Notes under the pieces: model-generated
Databases searched by the model: none
What the model was told of the DNA's origin: nothing
The model's input: the letters and a program-made list of their open reading frames with translations, nothing else
DNA from: Daucus carota subsp. sativus
Lineage: Eukaryota; Streptophyta; Magnoliopsida; Apiales; Apiaceae
Reading direction: 5' to 3'
Length of the DNA: 64,000 nt
Assembly: GCF_001625215.2 (NCBI RefSeq)
Contig: NC_030387.2
Span: forward strand, 26,238,517 to 26,302,516
Shown: positions 1 through 12,600 of the stretch, piece after piece
Layout of the letters: the number at the start of each line of letters is the position of its first letter
Numbering within the stretch: the stretch's first letter is position 1
Program-made: the position numbers and the translations under genes

Positions 1-198
1 TTTTATGGCAACTTTTAATCATAAATAATAACGAGCCCCCCCTGCATATACACTAATTTTCTAATTAATTAAAATCACCTTCTAACTATTTTTTATTATA
101 TATCATATTGGCTTATTTTAGTTAGAAAATTAGTGTATATGCAGGGGGGCCTCATTATTATTTGTGGGACAAAATCAATAAAAGTTGTCATAAAATTA
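1..198. repeat. MITE-like fold-back with ~75-bp inverted ends
   Basis: The left arm (1 to about 75) and right arm (about 122 to 198) are inverted copies: TTTTATGGCAACTTTTA at the left matches the complement of TAAAAGTTGTCATAAAA at the right. Both arms contain a run of seven or six C/G next to GCATATACACTAATTTTCTAA. The short loop is AT-rich and there is no ORF. The left flank is cut by the window edge, so a target duplication cannot be tested and the superfamily is not assigned. Confidence 0.7.
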
Positions 199-460
199 AT
201 TAATTATATTTTTTTAATATAATATGTAAAATATGTGGTTAAAAAAGAAAGTACAACAATAAAAAAACATAATTAATGAAACGTTAATTGTTTCGCGTGA
301 AAAGGAGGAGAGAGAGAACAGTTGACAAGAAAAAAAAAAGAAAAATGATTACAGCTTAACCTGTGCCTGAGGGCATAGGATAGATAACCCGTTTAGTAAA
401 AGATAGTCTACCGGTTGAATTTTAACTAGTGTATTTCTGAACTATTGAGATTGAGCGGTT

Positions 461-840
461 TCCGAGACATACTTTCGCATAGGGCTGTTATTCGGTCCGG
501 ACGAGCCAAGTTTCGAGCCGGACATAATTCGAGCCGAGTTTTATTCAGTAGAGCTGAGCCGGCTTGTTTAAGAAAACGAGTTTAAATCTTTGCTCGAACT
601 CGACTCGTTTATTTTCACGAGTCGAGTCGAGCTGACTCGTTTAGCTAAACGAGCCGATTTTAACGCGTCGGACGAGCAGACTCGTTTAATTTAACACTAA
701 ATCGAGCCTAAAATGCTACTCGAATCCGACTCGTTAATTTTCACGAGTCGAGCCGAGTCAGCTTGTTTAACAAAACGAGCCAAAACTTATGCCCAGACTC
801 GAGCTCGTTTAACTAAACGAGCCGAGTCAGAGGAGGAACT
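461..840. repeat. Degenerate palindrome-rich repeat (CTCGTTTA/TAAACGAG words)
   Basis: About ten imperfect copies of words such as CGAGCCGAG, GACTCGTTTA and TAAACGAGCC occur in both orientations, for example CTCGTTTAGCTAAACGAG near 630 and CTCGTTTAACTAAACGAG near 805. The stretch is GC-richer than its surroundings. It resembles the subterminal, self-complementary sequence of a DNA transposon. The ORFs that cross it on both strands are by-products of the repeat, not genes. No clean ends were found. Confidence 0.5.
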
Positions 841-3466
841 TTTGGATTCTATTCCAAAACCTTCGCATTCTGGTTCCTCGATGAACCAGCCTCCGGGATC
901 AGTAGGAGAGCCCATCAAAACAAGTTCAAGCTGCCCGAATCGAATTACAACACTACTTGAGTTTTTCGCGGGAGGGATAACATTCCTTCGCAATATTCTT
1001 GATAAACAATTTATTGTTAAAAACCCTCTATCTGATTCATCATCTCTCATAGTATTTGTAAACTAGTCCCTTATAAACCCCATCGACAAATAGCATTAAA
1101 CTATACAACTTTCATCACTGTGTCCAAACTCGATTGTGTTATCTTGATTGCTGCATTTGTATTTTGTATTCGTTGCTTCTCTAGCTTACTTTTTTCTATT
1201 TGTAGTTATACGTTTGTACTTTATTTTTATTACTTTGCTGGTAACTATTTTAAACGATGATACCGCAGATTGCTTGGTATTTAGGGTGATCAACTTTGTA
1301 ATTATCATAGATTGAAGCTTATACTGTTGTCGATGCGCCCATTTTTTTTATGTATCTTATTAATGTTTTATTTTATTATATATTTTATTCTTTAATTTTT
1401 TGATATTATATTTATTTCATTTTAATATAAGACTTTACAGTTTATTTTAAGAGTCTTTGTAGTTGTGAGAATAATTTATTCATATCGATAAATGATCAAC
1501 CATAAAAATTCACCAAGCTCGCCTGATAAAACCGGAACCTGTTAACATTGTCATTTAAAGAGATTCATATTATTATTTTTATTTTAATTATGAGTTTGTT
1601 GACTCTTTTTCTCTGTCATTTTAGATAATTTTATTATTTTATTATTTGCATGAACTTATTATGTTCTTTTGTTTGTATTGTATTTTTTTCAGACTACGTG
1701 AGTGGAAGAAAAAATGACAGAGAGACCTCTTACTTAAAATGAAATAGATTAAAATGACTTCTTACTTAAAGTGAAGTAGATTATAAGTTTTATATATATA
1801 TATTTCAAAGAGCTATTTTAAATATTCATAGTTACGACTACAATAAAATGGACATGTTCGCTTGTAAGATATAAAGAGATTAGGAATACTAATCTTTAAT
1901 TTTTTATTTGAAAGACACATTTTTTTCAAATATTATTTATCCTGTCTCCTTGAACGGAGTTTTAATTGGATAAAACAAGAAACACGTTAATGGTGTCAAA
2001 CAAAAGTTTTCACGGTCCAGCAACGACAGTGCACGATGAAATACTTAATCGTGTAGTGAAAATTTCACAAGCTTTTCGCCTACAAGGTGTGAATGTTATG
2101 GGCTTTGACTTGACCGAGGAAAATCTAAAACAGACAAAGCGTACTAGTGGTCAAACTCTTGCTGTCCGTAAAGATTTAACTCCAAACATTAATACACCAA
2201 TAGGTTCGCACTCATAATAGTTTCACAAGAACTTTAAAACCTCTGGGAGATCAAAAAATTATTGGGGTGCCCGGCATATCCTGACTCAAATGGTGGTGTT
2301 CGCTACGCCACTATAAAGATTATAGTTTGTTAATAGGGTTTGTCGGCACACACTAAGCACCAAAATTTATAATTTTAGTGGATTTTGATCGGTGTGGTTG
2401 GTGAATTTGCAGGGGATCCACCATTATAAAAAAGTCTGAACCAATCAAAATCCACCAAATTTATAAAGCTAAGCAAGATGTCACAAGCGTGAGTTTCCTT
2501 CATGGTGTATATATATCATAGATTGGATTAGATTGCTGAGCAAGTCAGTCAGTTAGTTTTCATATATGTGTGTTTTCTATTTTCTTTTCTCTATAAGCTT
2601 GTAATGTGTTGCAATACTAATTTGATGAAATACATTGTGTTGTTTACATAGTTTCTTTAGTGAATTTACAGCATGACGCTTATATGTTCTATTATAGTTG
2701 TGTCATCTCTGACAAACAACTGTTTTTCGTACAGTAGTTAGCGTTAGGGTTTTAAAAATTGATATCAGAACAGGTCATGGGTTGACATTTCCTTAACTCG
2801 ACAAATGATAGAAAGAGAAAATTGAAACTTAACTAAAAAAAAAAATTGAAGTAAGAGTTTTCTAAATTTTAGGCTGGTTTATTTTACCACCTAGGAGATT
2901 TTATATTGAAGAATTTTTCTTTATTTGAATAACACAATTGCTATTAGAATATCAGGAACAAGTTTTTACAGAATGTTTCTCTAACATGTCTGAGCTTACT
3001 CTTTCTTTTGAGATGAACTGAAACATAAAATGAATTATCAATATTTGACTATATATCCCAAATTTATAATTTTTATTGACGAAAAATAGATCGACTTTAT
3101 ATTCCTATAAAAAGCTATAATCCTGCTCAAATATTTCCCTATTTGTCTTGTTGACAAATTTGTTGTGTTGAATACTTCCATATCGTGCAACTAAAAAGAA
3201 CAACAGAACAACTTCCAAGTTCTATAATAGAGAACTACGGTCAAACAGAAAACATCTAATTATATGATGTCTAAGTTATAATTTAAAGGATTGGATTAAA
3301 AAAAAATTAATCCAACAATGTCCCAGTGATGTCATATCACTAAGACAAGCTCTTAGAACTTATTTTATAAGCCACCTCTTTTCTTATCCTATCTTATATT
3401 TTATAGTATATTATTTTATACTCCCTCTATCTTTCTCTACTTAATATTATCATTTAATGATGAAAG
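841..3466. other. Intergenic, AT-rich, no gene recognised
   Basis: No supported gene. An 83-codon open frame at 1966-2217 has no recognised family and begins at a non-ATG codon; its first ATG is at about 1990. A small inverted repeat lies near 2365-2467, where ATTTATAATTTTAGTGGATTTTGAT is partly mirrored by ATCAAAATCCACCAAATTTAT. The rest is simple AT-rich DNA. Confidence 0.5.
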
Positions 3467-3471
3467 AATAC

Positions 3472-4063
3472 TGTAACACCCCAGTCCCACGTCAAGAAGT
3501 GTGGAGACTTTAGTTTAGTTTATAAGCACAAGTACTACTACTAATTGCACCAACAAATCATGATCTTTTGAGGGCCTGTGGTGGGCTTGTGGATTACCTA
3601 AGTTGTTGTAGTTGGGCCAGTTTATTTCGTTATTTTCGGATTCGGGACTTGACCCGATTTTCAAAAAAGACTCGGGATTTGACCCGGGTTGTTTTATATG
3701 GTATTCAGAGCAAGCTCTCGAAAGCTTGATTCATCAAGTTGCCGGAGGTGGGGACACGAAGGCTGGTGGTATTATCCCACAATGGCAAGAGTCCGGAGGT
3801 GGGGACATGAAGACAGCCGGTATTATCCCGCAATGGCTAGAGAGGTACGATTTGGTCCCATGGGCTATCCGTTTCGGCTTGACGAGGACGTCAGTACTTT
3901 AAGTGGGGGAGTTTGTAACACCCCAGTCCCTCATCTATTGAGGCATGTGGTGGGCTTGTGGATTACAAAAGTTGTTGCAGTTGGGCCAGTTTATTTCGGA
4001 TTCGGAATTCGGGATTTGACCCGATTTTCGAAAAAGACTCGGGATTTGACCCGGGTTGTTTTA
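3472..4063 (+). mobile_element. TRIM (miniature LTR retrotransposon) with 5-bp TSD
   Basis: Two direct repeats start TGTAACACCCCAGTCCC, at 3472 and 3914. Both end ..GACCCGGGTTGTTTTA, at 3696 and 4063. Just inside the left LTR is TGGTATTCAGAGC (3699-3711), a primer-binding site for initiator tRNA-Met with one extra T. Just before the right LTR is a polypurine tract AAGTGGGGGAG (3901-3911). AATAC flanks both ends (3467-3471 and 4064-4068) as a target duplication. The roughly 200-bp interior is non-coding and holds a tandem pair of about 50-bp units starting CCGGAGGTGGGGACA. At 592 bp with no gag or pol it fits the TRIM class. The right LTR is about 75 bp shorter than the left. Confidence 0.88.
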
Positions 4064-4652
4064 AATACCTTTTATAATACAAGATTAATTATATGGTGAC
4101 GATAAGGGACATTGCTGGAGTTGAGGTCACTTAAATATGTCTATAAATACATAAATACTACGACATAATTTTTTAATATTATATTTAAGACTTGAATTAG
4201 AATATTGTTGGATTTGCTCTAAGTTTATATTAAGCTTAATTTTCAAAATTATATTGTACTTTATCATATCAACCCGACCTGGTTGACTGTTGTCCTTTTT
4301 ATTTGATGTAATCGTCAACTGATAACTCTCCGATTAGACATCGAAGAAGCTTGAAGAGACTATTGAAAACTTGATTTTTGTGGATGTAAAACCATGAAAA
4401 ATTTTGATTTACAGGAGAAGTTATAGATTTGTTTTGTCATAAAACTTTCACATCAATAAATTGTATCAAAATATAACATTGAAAGCAAGAGCTTTTCTTA
4501 TAATTTCTTTTTACATCTGACTAGTAGACATGCAAGATATCCCACAAAAATTTAGATAAAGAACCTTTCAAACCTGAAAAAGCCACTCGAAGAAAATAAA
4601 ATAAAATTTGCGGATCTGAAAAAGAAAAAACGAAGCTCTATTAAAAAGTCTA

Positions 4653-4999
4653 GAGTAAACTTCAGAGTTTGGCCGAAGTTTACACCGATTTTCAAATAAT
4701 TGGCCGAATTCTCAAATAAGTGGCCAAATATTGGTTCCGCTTTTCAAAAGTGTGGCTGCCGTTATATATCACTTAACGGGAGCCACATTTTTGAAAAACG
4801 GAGCCAAAGTTTGGCCACCTTTGTGAGAATTTGGAACTCATTTTTCCCATCTGTCTGTTACTTCCGTTAGTGACATTTAACGGGAGTCACACTTTTAAAA
4901 AACGGAATCAAAATTTGGCCATATTTCTGAAAATTTGAAATTATAAACAAATTTTTGAAAAATCGGTGTAAATTTTGGACACAACTTTAGAGTTTACTC
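4653..4999. mobile_element. Mutator-type MITE with perfect 9-bp TSD
   Basis: The terminal inverted repeats start GAGTAAACT and include TTTACACCGATTTTTCAAA on both sides (left from 4653, right ending 4999). The nine bases AAAAGTCTA occur immediately outside both ends (4644-4652 and 5000-5008). A 9-bp duplication with long inverted repeats and no ORF is characteristic of non-autonomous Mutator-like elements. The interior has further inverted words, for example GGAGCCACATTTTTGAAAAACGG. Confidence 0.85.
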
Positions 5000-5008
5000 A
5001 AAAGTCTA

Positions 5009-6184
5009 TCGACAATCCAACATATATATTTATATTTTCAGGACGAAACAAAACATAGGCTAACAATATTTCTTTTTGTTAAGCACACATCTCTCAAATA
5101 TACGCAAATTTTAAGTCTTTATTTCAAATTCGATCAACTGTTTTTGACCACAAAAACAAAGCTCAATCATACACGCTTCATCTATAAAAGAAGAATGAGA
5201 AACTACATGTAAATAGATATTTTGGAGTAAACTAACATATGAATAAAGTTAATCAAACGTCGAAATTAAATGGCAAATGCCGCTTATTTACTTTCTTCAT
5301 CACCTTAAATCATTTTTAATATATTATTATGGAGGCACGATCGGATTACTGGAGGTACTTGTCCCGATAATTCTTTAAAGTTAAATGTTTTCTAGTATAT
5401 AAATTTTTCCATGATTCATGCAAGAGTTTGTAATTAAAGTGATCATAATTCGATTTTTACATTTTTGAAATAAAGGGTTACAACTTTATATTTTTGAAGT
5501 TAAATGTGCAATCCAAATTTTTGTTATGAGTTCGAAATTCTAGATACATCATCGTATATAATTATAGCGAGGAGGCCAGGACCACTAAACTCGTATAGCT
5601 CCATCACTGTACCATATTTTTTTCTTCTTACTTTGTTATAGAAATAATTAACTCTTATTTGGTCTCAAAATATAACTTTCCTTCGGTGAAATACATAAAA
5701 ATAAATATAATATCTGCAAAAGATGTCCTACCTTAACCGAACCAAAATCAATTAAATTACTATAATATTACTACAAAAAAATCAATCAATTTTTTTTAAT
5801 AATCCAATGTCGGGCTAATTTTCTCCACCTCGACCAAGAAATCAACCAATTAAATTACTATATTGTCATTACACAAAATCTATTTCAGAAGAAGCTTCAA
5901 AATCCGAGAATTCCAATCTCCGACACAACGTATTCGAGTGGACGGTTATACGTGTCCGGAAGAGCCCCTGTCCCGCTTCTTTGTCCTTAACTCAAACTGT
6001 CCAAACCAGTTGTCTAATTCAACCGAAATTCAGTCCAAATCTTTCCTAAATTTAAACTCAAATTCTCCTCTGCCCTCCTCATTATCAATCCTATTATTTC
6101 ATTTCTTTACCATATCACAACACAAAGCCGCCCTATATTTTCTCCACCATAACACACACGTTTTTCACATCATTCGTGTATGGA
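5009..6184 (+). promoter_or_regulatory. Upstream region and leader of the MYC2-like gene
   Basis: AT-rich until about 5860, then more mixed and pyrimidine/A-rich up to the start codon, as expected of a plant 5' leader. No G-box CACGTG was seen. A CTATATTTTC motif near 6132 lies only about 50 bases before the ATG, so it is an uncertain TATA box. The open frame across 5863-6198 begins at a non-ATG codon and is not taken as a gene. Confidence 0.35.
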
Positions 6185-8038
6185 ATGACACACTATAACC
6201 CTTCCAATACCTCAATGAATCTCTGGTCTGCTGCGACGGCTGATGATGCCTTCATGGCCTCCGATCTCAATTCTTTCTGGCCTCCGCAGACTAATATACC
6301 TCAGCTACCTTTGAATCAGGAAAGTTTACAGCATCGCTTGCAATCCCTGATCGAAGGAGCCAAGGAGAGCTGGACTTACGCCATTTTTTGGCAATCGTCT
6401 GTGGTGGATTATTCGTCGCAGTCTTTACTTGGCTGGGGCGATGGATATTATAAGGGCGAGGAGAAGGAGAAGCAGTTAATGAGGACGAAATCTACTTCTG
6501 TTTCGGAGATGGATCATAGGAAGAAAGTTCTCAGGGAGCTCAATTCGATGATTTCGGGGTCTCAGGGCTCGCCTGATGAGGCGGTTGACGAGGAAGTTAC
6601 TGACACGGAGTGGTTTTTCCTCGTGTCGATGACTCAGTCGTTTGTTAATAACGCTGGCCTTCCTGGCCAGGCGTTTTTTCATTCAGCTCCGGTTTGGGTG
6701 ACTGGAGCTGAACGTCTGGCCGGCTCGCACTGTGAGCGAGCGCGTCAGGGCCAGACGTTCGGGTTACAAACTATCGTTTGTATCCCGTGTAGTAACGGTG
6801 TGGTGGAGCTTGGCTCCACTGAAGTTATTTTTCAGAGCTCGGATCTTATGAATAAGGTCCGGGTTTTGTTTAATGAATTCGCGAACCCTTGGCCTTTACA
6901 ATCGGAAAATAATGAATCCGATCCGTCCACGCTTTGGCTCACTGATCCGCCTCCAGTTCCGAACAATGAAATTAGTAAGGATGTTCCGTTCAAGCTACCG
7001 ACGCAGAATGTTTTTGAGAATAATCACAGTTCCAGTACGCTCACAGAAAATCCTGATTCCAGCGGTGTTATTAATGGCCATAATCCCGGGGGTTCGACGA
7101 GGGAACTGAATTTCCCGGGATTAGGCTTTGAAGGAGTCAGCAGTAGTAATGTCAGGAATGGGAATTCCAATTCCGTTTCTTGTAAGACTGAATTCGGAGA
7201 GATACTTAATTTTGAAGAAGGCAAGAGGAGTTCTTGTAGTGCTGGAAATGGTAATTTGTTCGGAATTGTGGAGGATAACAAGAAGAAAAAATCAGTGACT
7301 TCCAGGAGCAGTCAAGAAGTGGGAATGATGTCTTTTGCTTCAAGCGCGATTTTGCCCTCTTCTGGTGTGGGAAAATCAAGCTGTGGCGCTGATTCAGAGC
7401 ATTCGGATCTGGAAGCTTCTGTTGTAAAAGAAGCGGAGAGTATCCGAGTAGTGGAGCCAGAAAAGAAGCCGCGGAAACGTGGGAGGAAGCCAGCTAATGG
7501 CAGGGAAGAGCCCCTGAATCATGTTGAAGCAGAAAGACAGAGAAGGGAGAAACTTAACCAGAAATTCTACGCCCTACGAGCTGTGGTGCCAAATGTGTCG
7601 AAAATGGACAAGGCCTCACTACTAGGAGACGCTATTTCTTACATAAATGAGTTGAAATCAAAACTGCAGACGTCTGATACGGAGAAAGATGAGATGAGAA
7701 GTCAGCTGGAGGCACTCAAATTGGAGTTAAGTAGTAAAGAATTGTCCACTGGTCAGGATCTCCGATCATCATCAAACAAGTTAATTGATATTGATATTGA
7801 TGTGAAGATCATCGGTTGGGACGCGATGATTAGAATTCAATCCAGTAAAAAGAACCATCCTGCAGCTAAATTGATGGCTGCGTTAAAAGAACTGGATCTT
7901 GATGTTCACCATGCAAGCGTTTCAGTTGTTAATGATTTGATGATTCAACAGGCTACGGTGAAAATGGCGAGTCGGTTTTTCACTCAAGATCAGCTTAGAG
8001 CATCATTGATGGCCAGAATTGCAGAAACAAGAGTATGA
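6185..8038 (+). CDS. MYC2-like: MYC2-like bHLH transcription factor, 617 aa, single exon
   Basis: Jasmonate-responsive master transcription factor of the MYC2/3/4 clade. It acts in the nucleus, binds G-box DNA as a dimer and is repressed by JAZ proteins. The ATG at 6185 ([15 protein letters not shown]) is chosen because the frame upstream has only GTG. Residues about 48-230 form the bHLH-MYC_N region with the JAZ-interacting and activation segments ([15 protein letters not shown] near 139-153, CERARQGQ at 183-190). A basic stretch KKPRKRGRK precedes the bHLH. The basic region shows H446, E450 and R454, the H-E-R contacts of G-box binders, followed by helix-loop-helix ([18 protein letters not shown]). 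The last 90 residues match the ACT-like dimer domain ([11 protein letters not shown]). Length and lack of introns fit the clade. The exact paralogue (MYC2 versus MYC3/4) is not resolved. Confidence 0.96.
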   Translation: MTHYNPSNTSMNLWSAATADDAFMASDLNSFWPPQTNIPQLPLNQESLQHRLQSLIEGAKESWTYAIFWQSSVVDYSSQSLLGWGDGYYKGEEKEKQLMRTKSTSVSEMDHRKKVLRELNSMISGSQGSPDEAVDEEVTDTEWFFLVSMTQSFVNNAGLPGQAFFHSAPVWVTGAERLAGSHCERARQGQTFGLQTIVCIPCSNGVVELGSTEVIFQSSDLMNKVRVLFNEFANPWPLQSENNESDPSTLWLTDPPPVPNNEISKDVPFKLPTQNVFENNHSSSTLTENPDSSGVINGHNPGGSTRELNFPGLGFEGVSSSNVRNGNSNSVSCKTEFGEILNFEEGKRSSCSAGNGNLFGIVEDNKKKKSVTSRSSQEVGMMSFASSAILPSSGVGKSSCGADSEHSDLEASVVKEAESIRVVEPEKKPRKRGRKPANGREEPLNHVEAERQRREKLNQKFYALRAVVPNVSKMDKASLLGDAISYINELKSKLQTSDTEKDEMRSQLEALKLELSSKELSTGQDLRSSSNKLIDIDIDVKIIGWDAMIRIQSSKKNHPAAKLMAALKELDLDVHHASVSVVNDLMIQQATVKMASRFFTQDQLRASLMARIAETRV

Positions 8039-8260
8039 ACATTGTGGAATTATGTGCTTTGTTCTTTGTTTTGAGGCTCTGGGAAGTTTTAAGTCTCCGA
8101 GAAGCTATATCATCTACGATCGTGTAAAATAATTCTTGTTTACCACATGTTCTTCATCTTTACAATCATGAACCTCTGTTTTAGTATAATCTGAATAAAT
8201 TCAGATCAGCTTAGGTGAAATCCTAATCAAACAATGCGGAGTTTCCTCCTGTGATGCTTG
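8039..8260 (+). terminator. 3' UTR and possible poly(A) signal of the MYC2-like gene
   Basis: AT-rich non-coding sequence follows the TGA stop. AATAAA at about 8194-8199 is a plausible near-upstream polyadenylation element, some 160 bases after the stop. The cleavage site cannot be placed from sequence alone. Confidence 0.4.
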
Positions 8261-9694
8261 CTGAATTTTTCGCCCACCAGGTACAAGTCGGTCAGGTGAT
8301 ATATTTTTGTTTAAGTATCAGTTTTTACGAGAACAACATCTCTATTACAGTAGTCATAAGACGTGCAATTCTGCTTCAAGCGGGATATACCAGTAAATTT
8401 CATTGCGCGGATGATGTACTATGTTTCATGAAATGTCATGATTGATTTTTCTGATATTTTGAAAAAAAAATGTGTGGATACTGTTTAAGCAGGAGAGGCA
8501 GGAATTGTGCCCTCATATAAGTAGATATGAAACAGCAGTTGAGCAGTGGCATGTGCATGTTTTAATTTCATTTTCAACACATGGAAATGAAAGACTCATT
8601 TATCACACCCTCACTAACTTTATAAAAAGTGGTACACTAGTTAGGTGTGCCAATTATCTATCTCCTGAAAGAGTCATGTTCGTTTCTAGACAATTATTTG
8701 TGTGCATGGGGCCTCATGTAATCATATTTCAACCACACAGCTCCATTGCCTCTCACTATCATCAACCTCAACTAGTCAAGTGGGAGCAAGTATCTAACCT
8801 TTTTCTAAAATTTATACTTGGGAAAGTCTTCCTCTACCGACTATAAAATTTCTTTCTAGAAAATTACATTTCTAATTTCGTATAATAAAGTTTTTTCATA
8901 AAAAATTTGCTCATTGCATTCTGAAATGAATATCATAAATTGCATGTATTTTGAAAATCGCATTTTAATATTTCTATTATATTTTGACAGTTCTAGAAAT
9001 ACCTGATTAACTCTAAAAAATATTTACCGACATGTTGATTATACTTTGATTTAATTAAAAGTTCCCGATTTATTGAAACAGTGTTTGACAAATCCTAAAT
9101 CCGTTGGTCAGTCAATTCATTTTGATTCCCGACTTTCACAACCATATATGTGAGGTGTATTTGAGATCATAATTCCGAAATGGATTGCAGTTGGCCAAAT
9201 TTCTTTAAACCATGGTATTTTGTCCAAAGCTTTCAATTCATTTCTAAATCAGAGTGCCCAACATGGAGGAGGACAGGTTGATTGAAGCTGAGAGGAATAT
9301 TTGCAAATATGTAGAGTAAGAACTCAGTTTCTCAATATATACCAACATGTCTGACATGTAATGCTAGAGTAAATCACAATGGAAGGAAAGTTTTGATAAG
9401 TAAGGTTACCAACTCTCTTATCAAGTGTTCACTTCTAAACTCACTACTCTGTAGTACTTTAGAGGCGTTTGCTGTTGTGAAACATAGCCTTCTTTGATCA
9501 GACTGAAATCATTAATTACTGAAATCTCATATCAGCAGTCGTATATATGTAGTTCCATATATTTCAGGGCTATTTCTAGTATCAAATGCCAGTACAACTT
9601 TAGAGGTAATTTGTACGTACGGGAAAGATTGGCTAATAATTTTTTGCAGGAGAAAGATAGATAGGTTAATAATTACATATTTCTCGTAAGTAAG
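8261..9694. other. Intergenic, no gene recognised
   Basis: A 124-codon open frame at 8472-8846 begins at GTG and has no recognisable domain, so it is not called. The rest is AT-rich, with no repeat ends that could be paired by eye. Confidence 0.4.
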
Positions 9695-9935
9695 CTCAAT
9701 ATATATGTCAATTTTGACTTTTGATCTCAACCGATCATATTTTGACTAAAATTTATATTTTATATAATTGAAAAAAATTATAAAAAAATATCATCAAAAA
9801 GTAAATTTAGTCTATTTTAATATGTAACTTTGTATTTTCAAAAATAATAAATTAATACTTTCTAATAGTTGATAAAAATTTAGTCAATTTGACTTCTCGA
9901 AAAATAAAAGGACATGTAAATTGAGACGGAGGGAG
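9695..9935. mobile_element. Partial Stowaway-type MITE
   Basis: The right end reads GAGACGGAGGGAG followed by TA at 9936-9937, the usual Stowaway (Tc1/Mariner) terminus with TA target. Internal words such as GTCAATTTTGACTTT match the copies near 24.8 and 26.4 kb. No CTCCCTCCGTC left terminus is present, so the left boundary is approximate and the copy is degenerate or truncated. Confidence 0.5.
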
Positions 9936-12290
9936 TATTAAATTTGTGGTAAGGATTTATCTGGCACTATATAATCAAATTACCAAGGTCATGTGCCCCT
10001 GTTACAGGTATTTTAATTTTTTTTATAAATTCTAATTTTAAAAATATTGTTCAATTTAGTTTTTTCAAAAATTTTGGTATTTCAATATTTATATAAAAAT
10101 AAAATTTTAAAAATATATTATGAAATTATATTTTATATTAATTTTAAAATATGTGTCAAACCTATATTAATGACCGACCATCTTCTCAGTAATAGATTCA
10201 TCTGGCCGGAACATACACGCTCTATTCTCTAAAAATTCTGTTAATGACCGCTTAATATTAGTATGTGTAGGAGTACATGGAGTCATGGATACACCTTCTT
10301 CTTACTTCTAAATTCAAGCACAGGAAACACCACCACACAGCGTTACCAAAAGAAAGAGAAATAAGATTGAAGATTGCCTACAAATTTGACCACCTCGCTG
10401 AGTTGTGCGTAACACACAAAAACAAAAAGGAACAATATTAAAATATTTTTTTTTAAAAAAAAATTGAATTTGGGCCCTCTTGTAGTTATCCGTTCCTTCG
10501 GGTACATGCATGCGCACACACTTAAGATCGTGTCATCGTGTGTGTACACCTACGTGTGATTGTGAATTTGTGCTGCTCTTCTTGGAAGTGCAACAGGTTA
10601 CATATCCTATCACCTATAAATAATATAAAATAATGAGTCCTATTATGTTTTAGTGATTTAGGTAATCTATTTTTAGTGTCAACTCTAATAGTAATCCCTA
10701 TATCTGTTCTCCTAAGATTATTTTAATAATAAATTTGGGAGAGAGAAGGGGAAAAGGAGAGAATAGACGAAGAAAGAAGGAGGGAGATGATTATTTTATT
10801 CATAAATATTAAATAGATAATGGCGAGGGGTTACTTATAAATAGGAGGTAATGGCTAGGAGAATTAAGGTTATACTAGTGATTTAGAATAACACTAGGAT
10901 AGTGTTGGAGTGCATTTTTTTTACACATTACCTAAACGTGAGTCTAGGACATCATATAGGTAATCTATTGAACTTGCTCTTAAACACTCTTAATCGGTTA
11001 GTATTGCTTTGTAGTTTTCACTTTCTACAGAATCATACGTACGTAATAAGATAACAATATTTAATAGAGGATCAAGCATCTTTCCGTAAAGCCGATGACT
11101 AGATTATTTGATACAACCATTTTAGACCTTTCATTCAACTGATCCAGCTTTAGTATCAACTTTAACTTGCACTATCCACATGTTGACTTATGTTTCCTTT
11201 CTTTTTAATTTGATTTTACGTTCAACAATCAAATAATAGAAGCAAGGTTGTCATTATTTTCTTGACACAAGCCACGGATCACCATTTCTTGACGGAATTA
11301 ACATGAAACTGATGGACGACATTATCTCGATGATGTGTATCGTCATCATGCAAGATTTCGTGCAGATTCAAGAGAAGTTGTCGGCGTTGCATTGTCTCTA
11401 AAACTTTGTTTACAAAAGGAGTGATGTCAACCGTCCCAATTTTATCCCAAAACTTTTTTTACAACTTACATAGTAACTGATCAGCGATTTACGTGTATAA
11501 AGAGATTCTATTATTGTTAATATTGACGAAATCAACAATTAAATTCTGGATCATCCACCATTTTGAATATGGAAAATGCTAGATGCATCAAATTGGAAAC
11601 AAAACGTTATAATTTAAACATTTATAATGGACCACCCGTAGATACATTAATCTCTCCAATCAAATCATTCCAAACTACTACGTCACCGGTACTACATCAC
11701 TTTATAACAAAATTTGTACCCACTTTTGGATGAACATTGTTATAGCCAAGAGCTCCTTCTAGGAATGTTCAGATGAAATCTCTTACCAGGCTTCTCGATC
11801 GATCACCTTCTTTGATAAAGTTAACAGAATTCAGAATGAGTAGGGGATTGAAGGATTTTATTCAACGCCATGCATTACTTAAAATTATATATACAATATA
11901 GGGTATGAAGATAAGTTTACAAGATAATTAATGGTATACTGATCAGCTGATAACTGTTCCTATTTATTCTTGATTTCTAATCTGCAATCTTATATGTATA
12001 TAGGAAGTGTATAATATAATGACTCAGACTAAATTTTATTAAAAAACAAATTCAGATTAAATACTAACATTTATAATTATACATTGAGGACAAGCTTGCG
12101 ATGATAAGAATTGTGAAGATGCCAACTTGATAGACTTGGCTAGCGTTCGATTAACTGCTATTACGGCCCCGCAAGATGGATGCGTCATTGGGCCATTGGC
12201 TAGTAATGGCTACACCAAGCTTGGACCTAAGGCTGTTTAGAAAGCAGCTAAGTTATAAGAATGTCACCCCACTGATCCTTAGAGTGTAGT
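9936..12290. other. Intergenic, no gene recognised
   Basis: AT-rich sequence with no supported gene. The 10.6-11.0 kb part has short purine-rich patches and GAGTCTAGGACAT-like words, but no paired transposon ends could be established. Short open frames near 10.05 and 10.3-10.55 kb are not conserved-looking. Confidence 0.4.
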
Positions 12291-12600
12291 GTACTGTGTA
12301 CATGACTCAACTTAAGTGTGCTATCAGGAACTTGTGCCCTGACAGTGAAAATTTAATGAAATATGCTTCATTTTCGAGTGGAAAACAGGATTATGATGAA
12401 GATACTGTGCTCCGGTATTATCACAATGTATTGTAGGGACCGAAGAAATTGTAATAAGACGTACAGTTCCTCCAGTAAACTTTTTATCCACAAAACTTCA
12501 GCAGCAGCATTTGCGACAGCTTTGTACTCAGCTTCAGATGAGGATTTATAACAGTCATGAAGCATCGTCTGTATCTCATTGACCACCCCCGGGCCAGCTC
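12291..12600 (-). pseudogene. Ty1/copia RNase H remnant
   Basis: On the minus strand the reading [20 protein letters not shown] is the start of the Copia RNase H core. A shift of frame further on gives [21 protein letters not shown], the next conserved block of the same domain. Stop codons and at least one frameshift show that it is dead. It lies downstream, in minus-strand sense, of the reverse-transcriptase remnant at 13.37-13.70 kb, which is the Copia gene order; both probably come from one element. Confidence 0.8.

Noticed and set aside
1966-2217. 83-codon plus-strand frame (..ILNRVVKISQAFRL..)
   Set aside because: Starts at TTG, no known family, isolated in repeat-rich DNA; could be a fragment of a mobile element but nothing supports it.
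8472-8846. 124-codon frame downstream of the MYC2-like gene
   Set aside because: GTG start, no domain, composition like the surrounding non-coding DNA.
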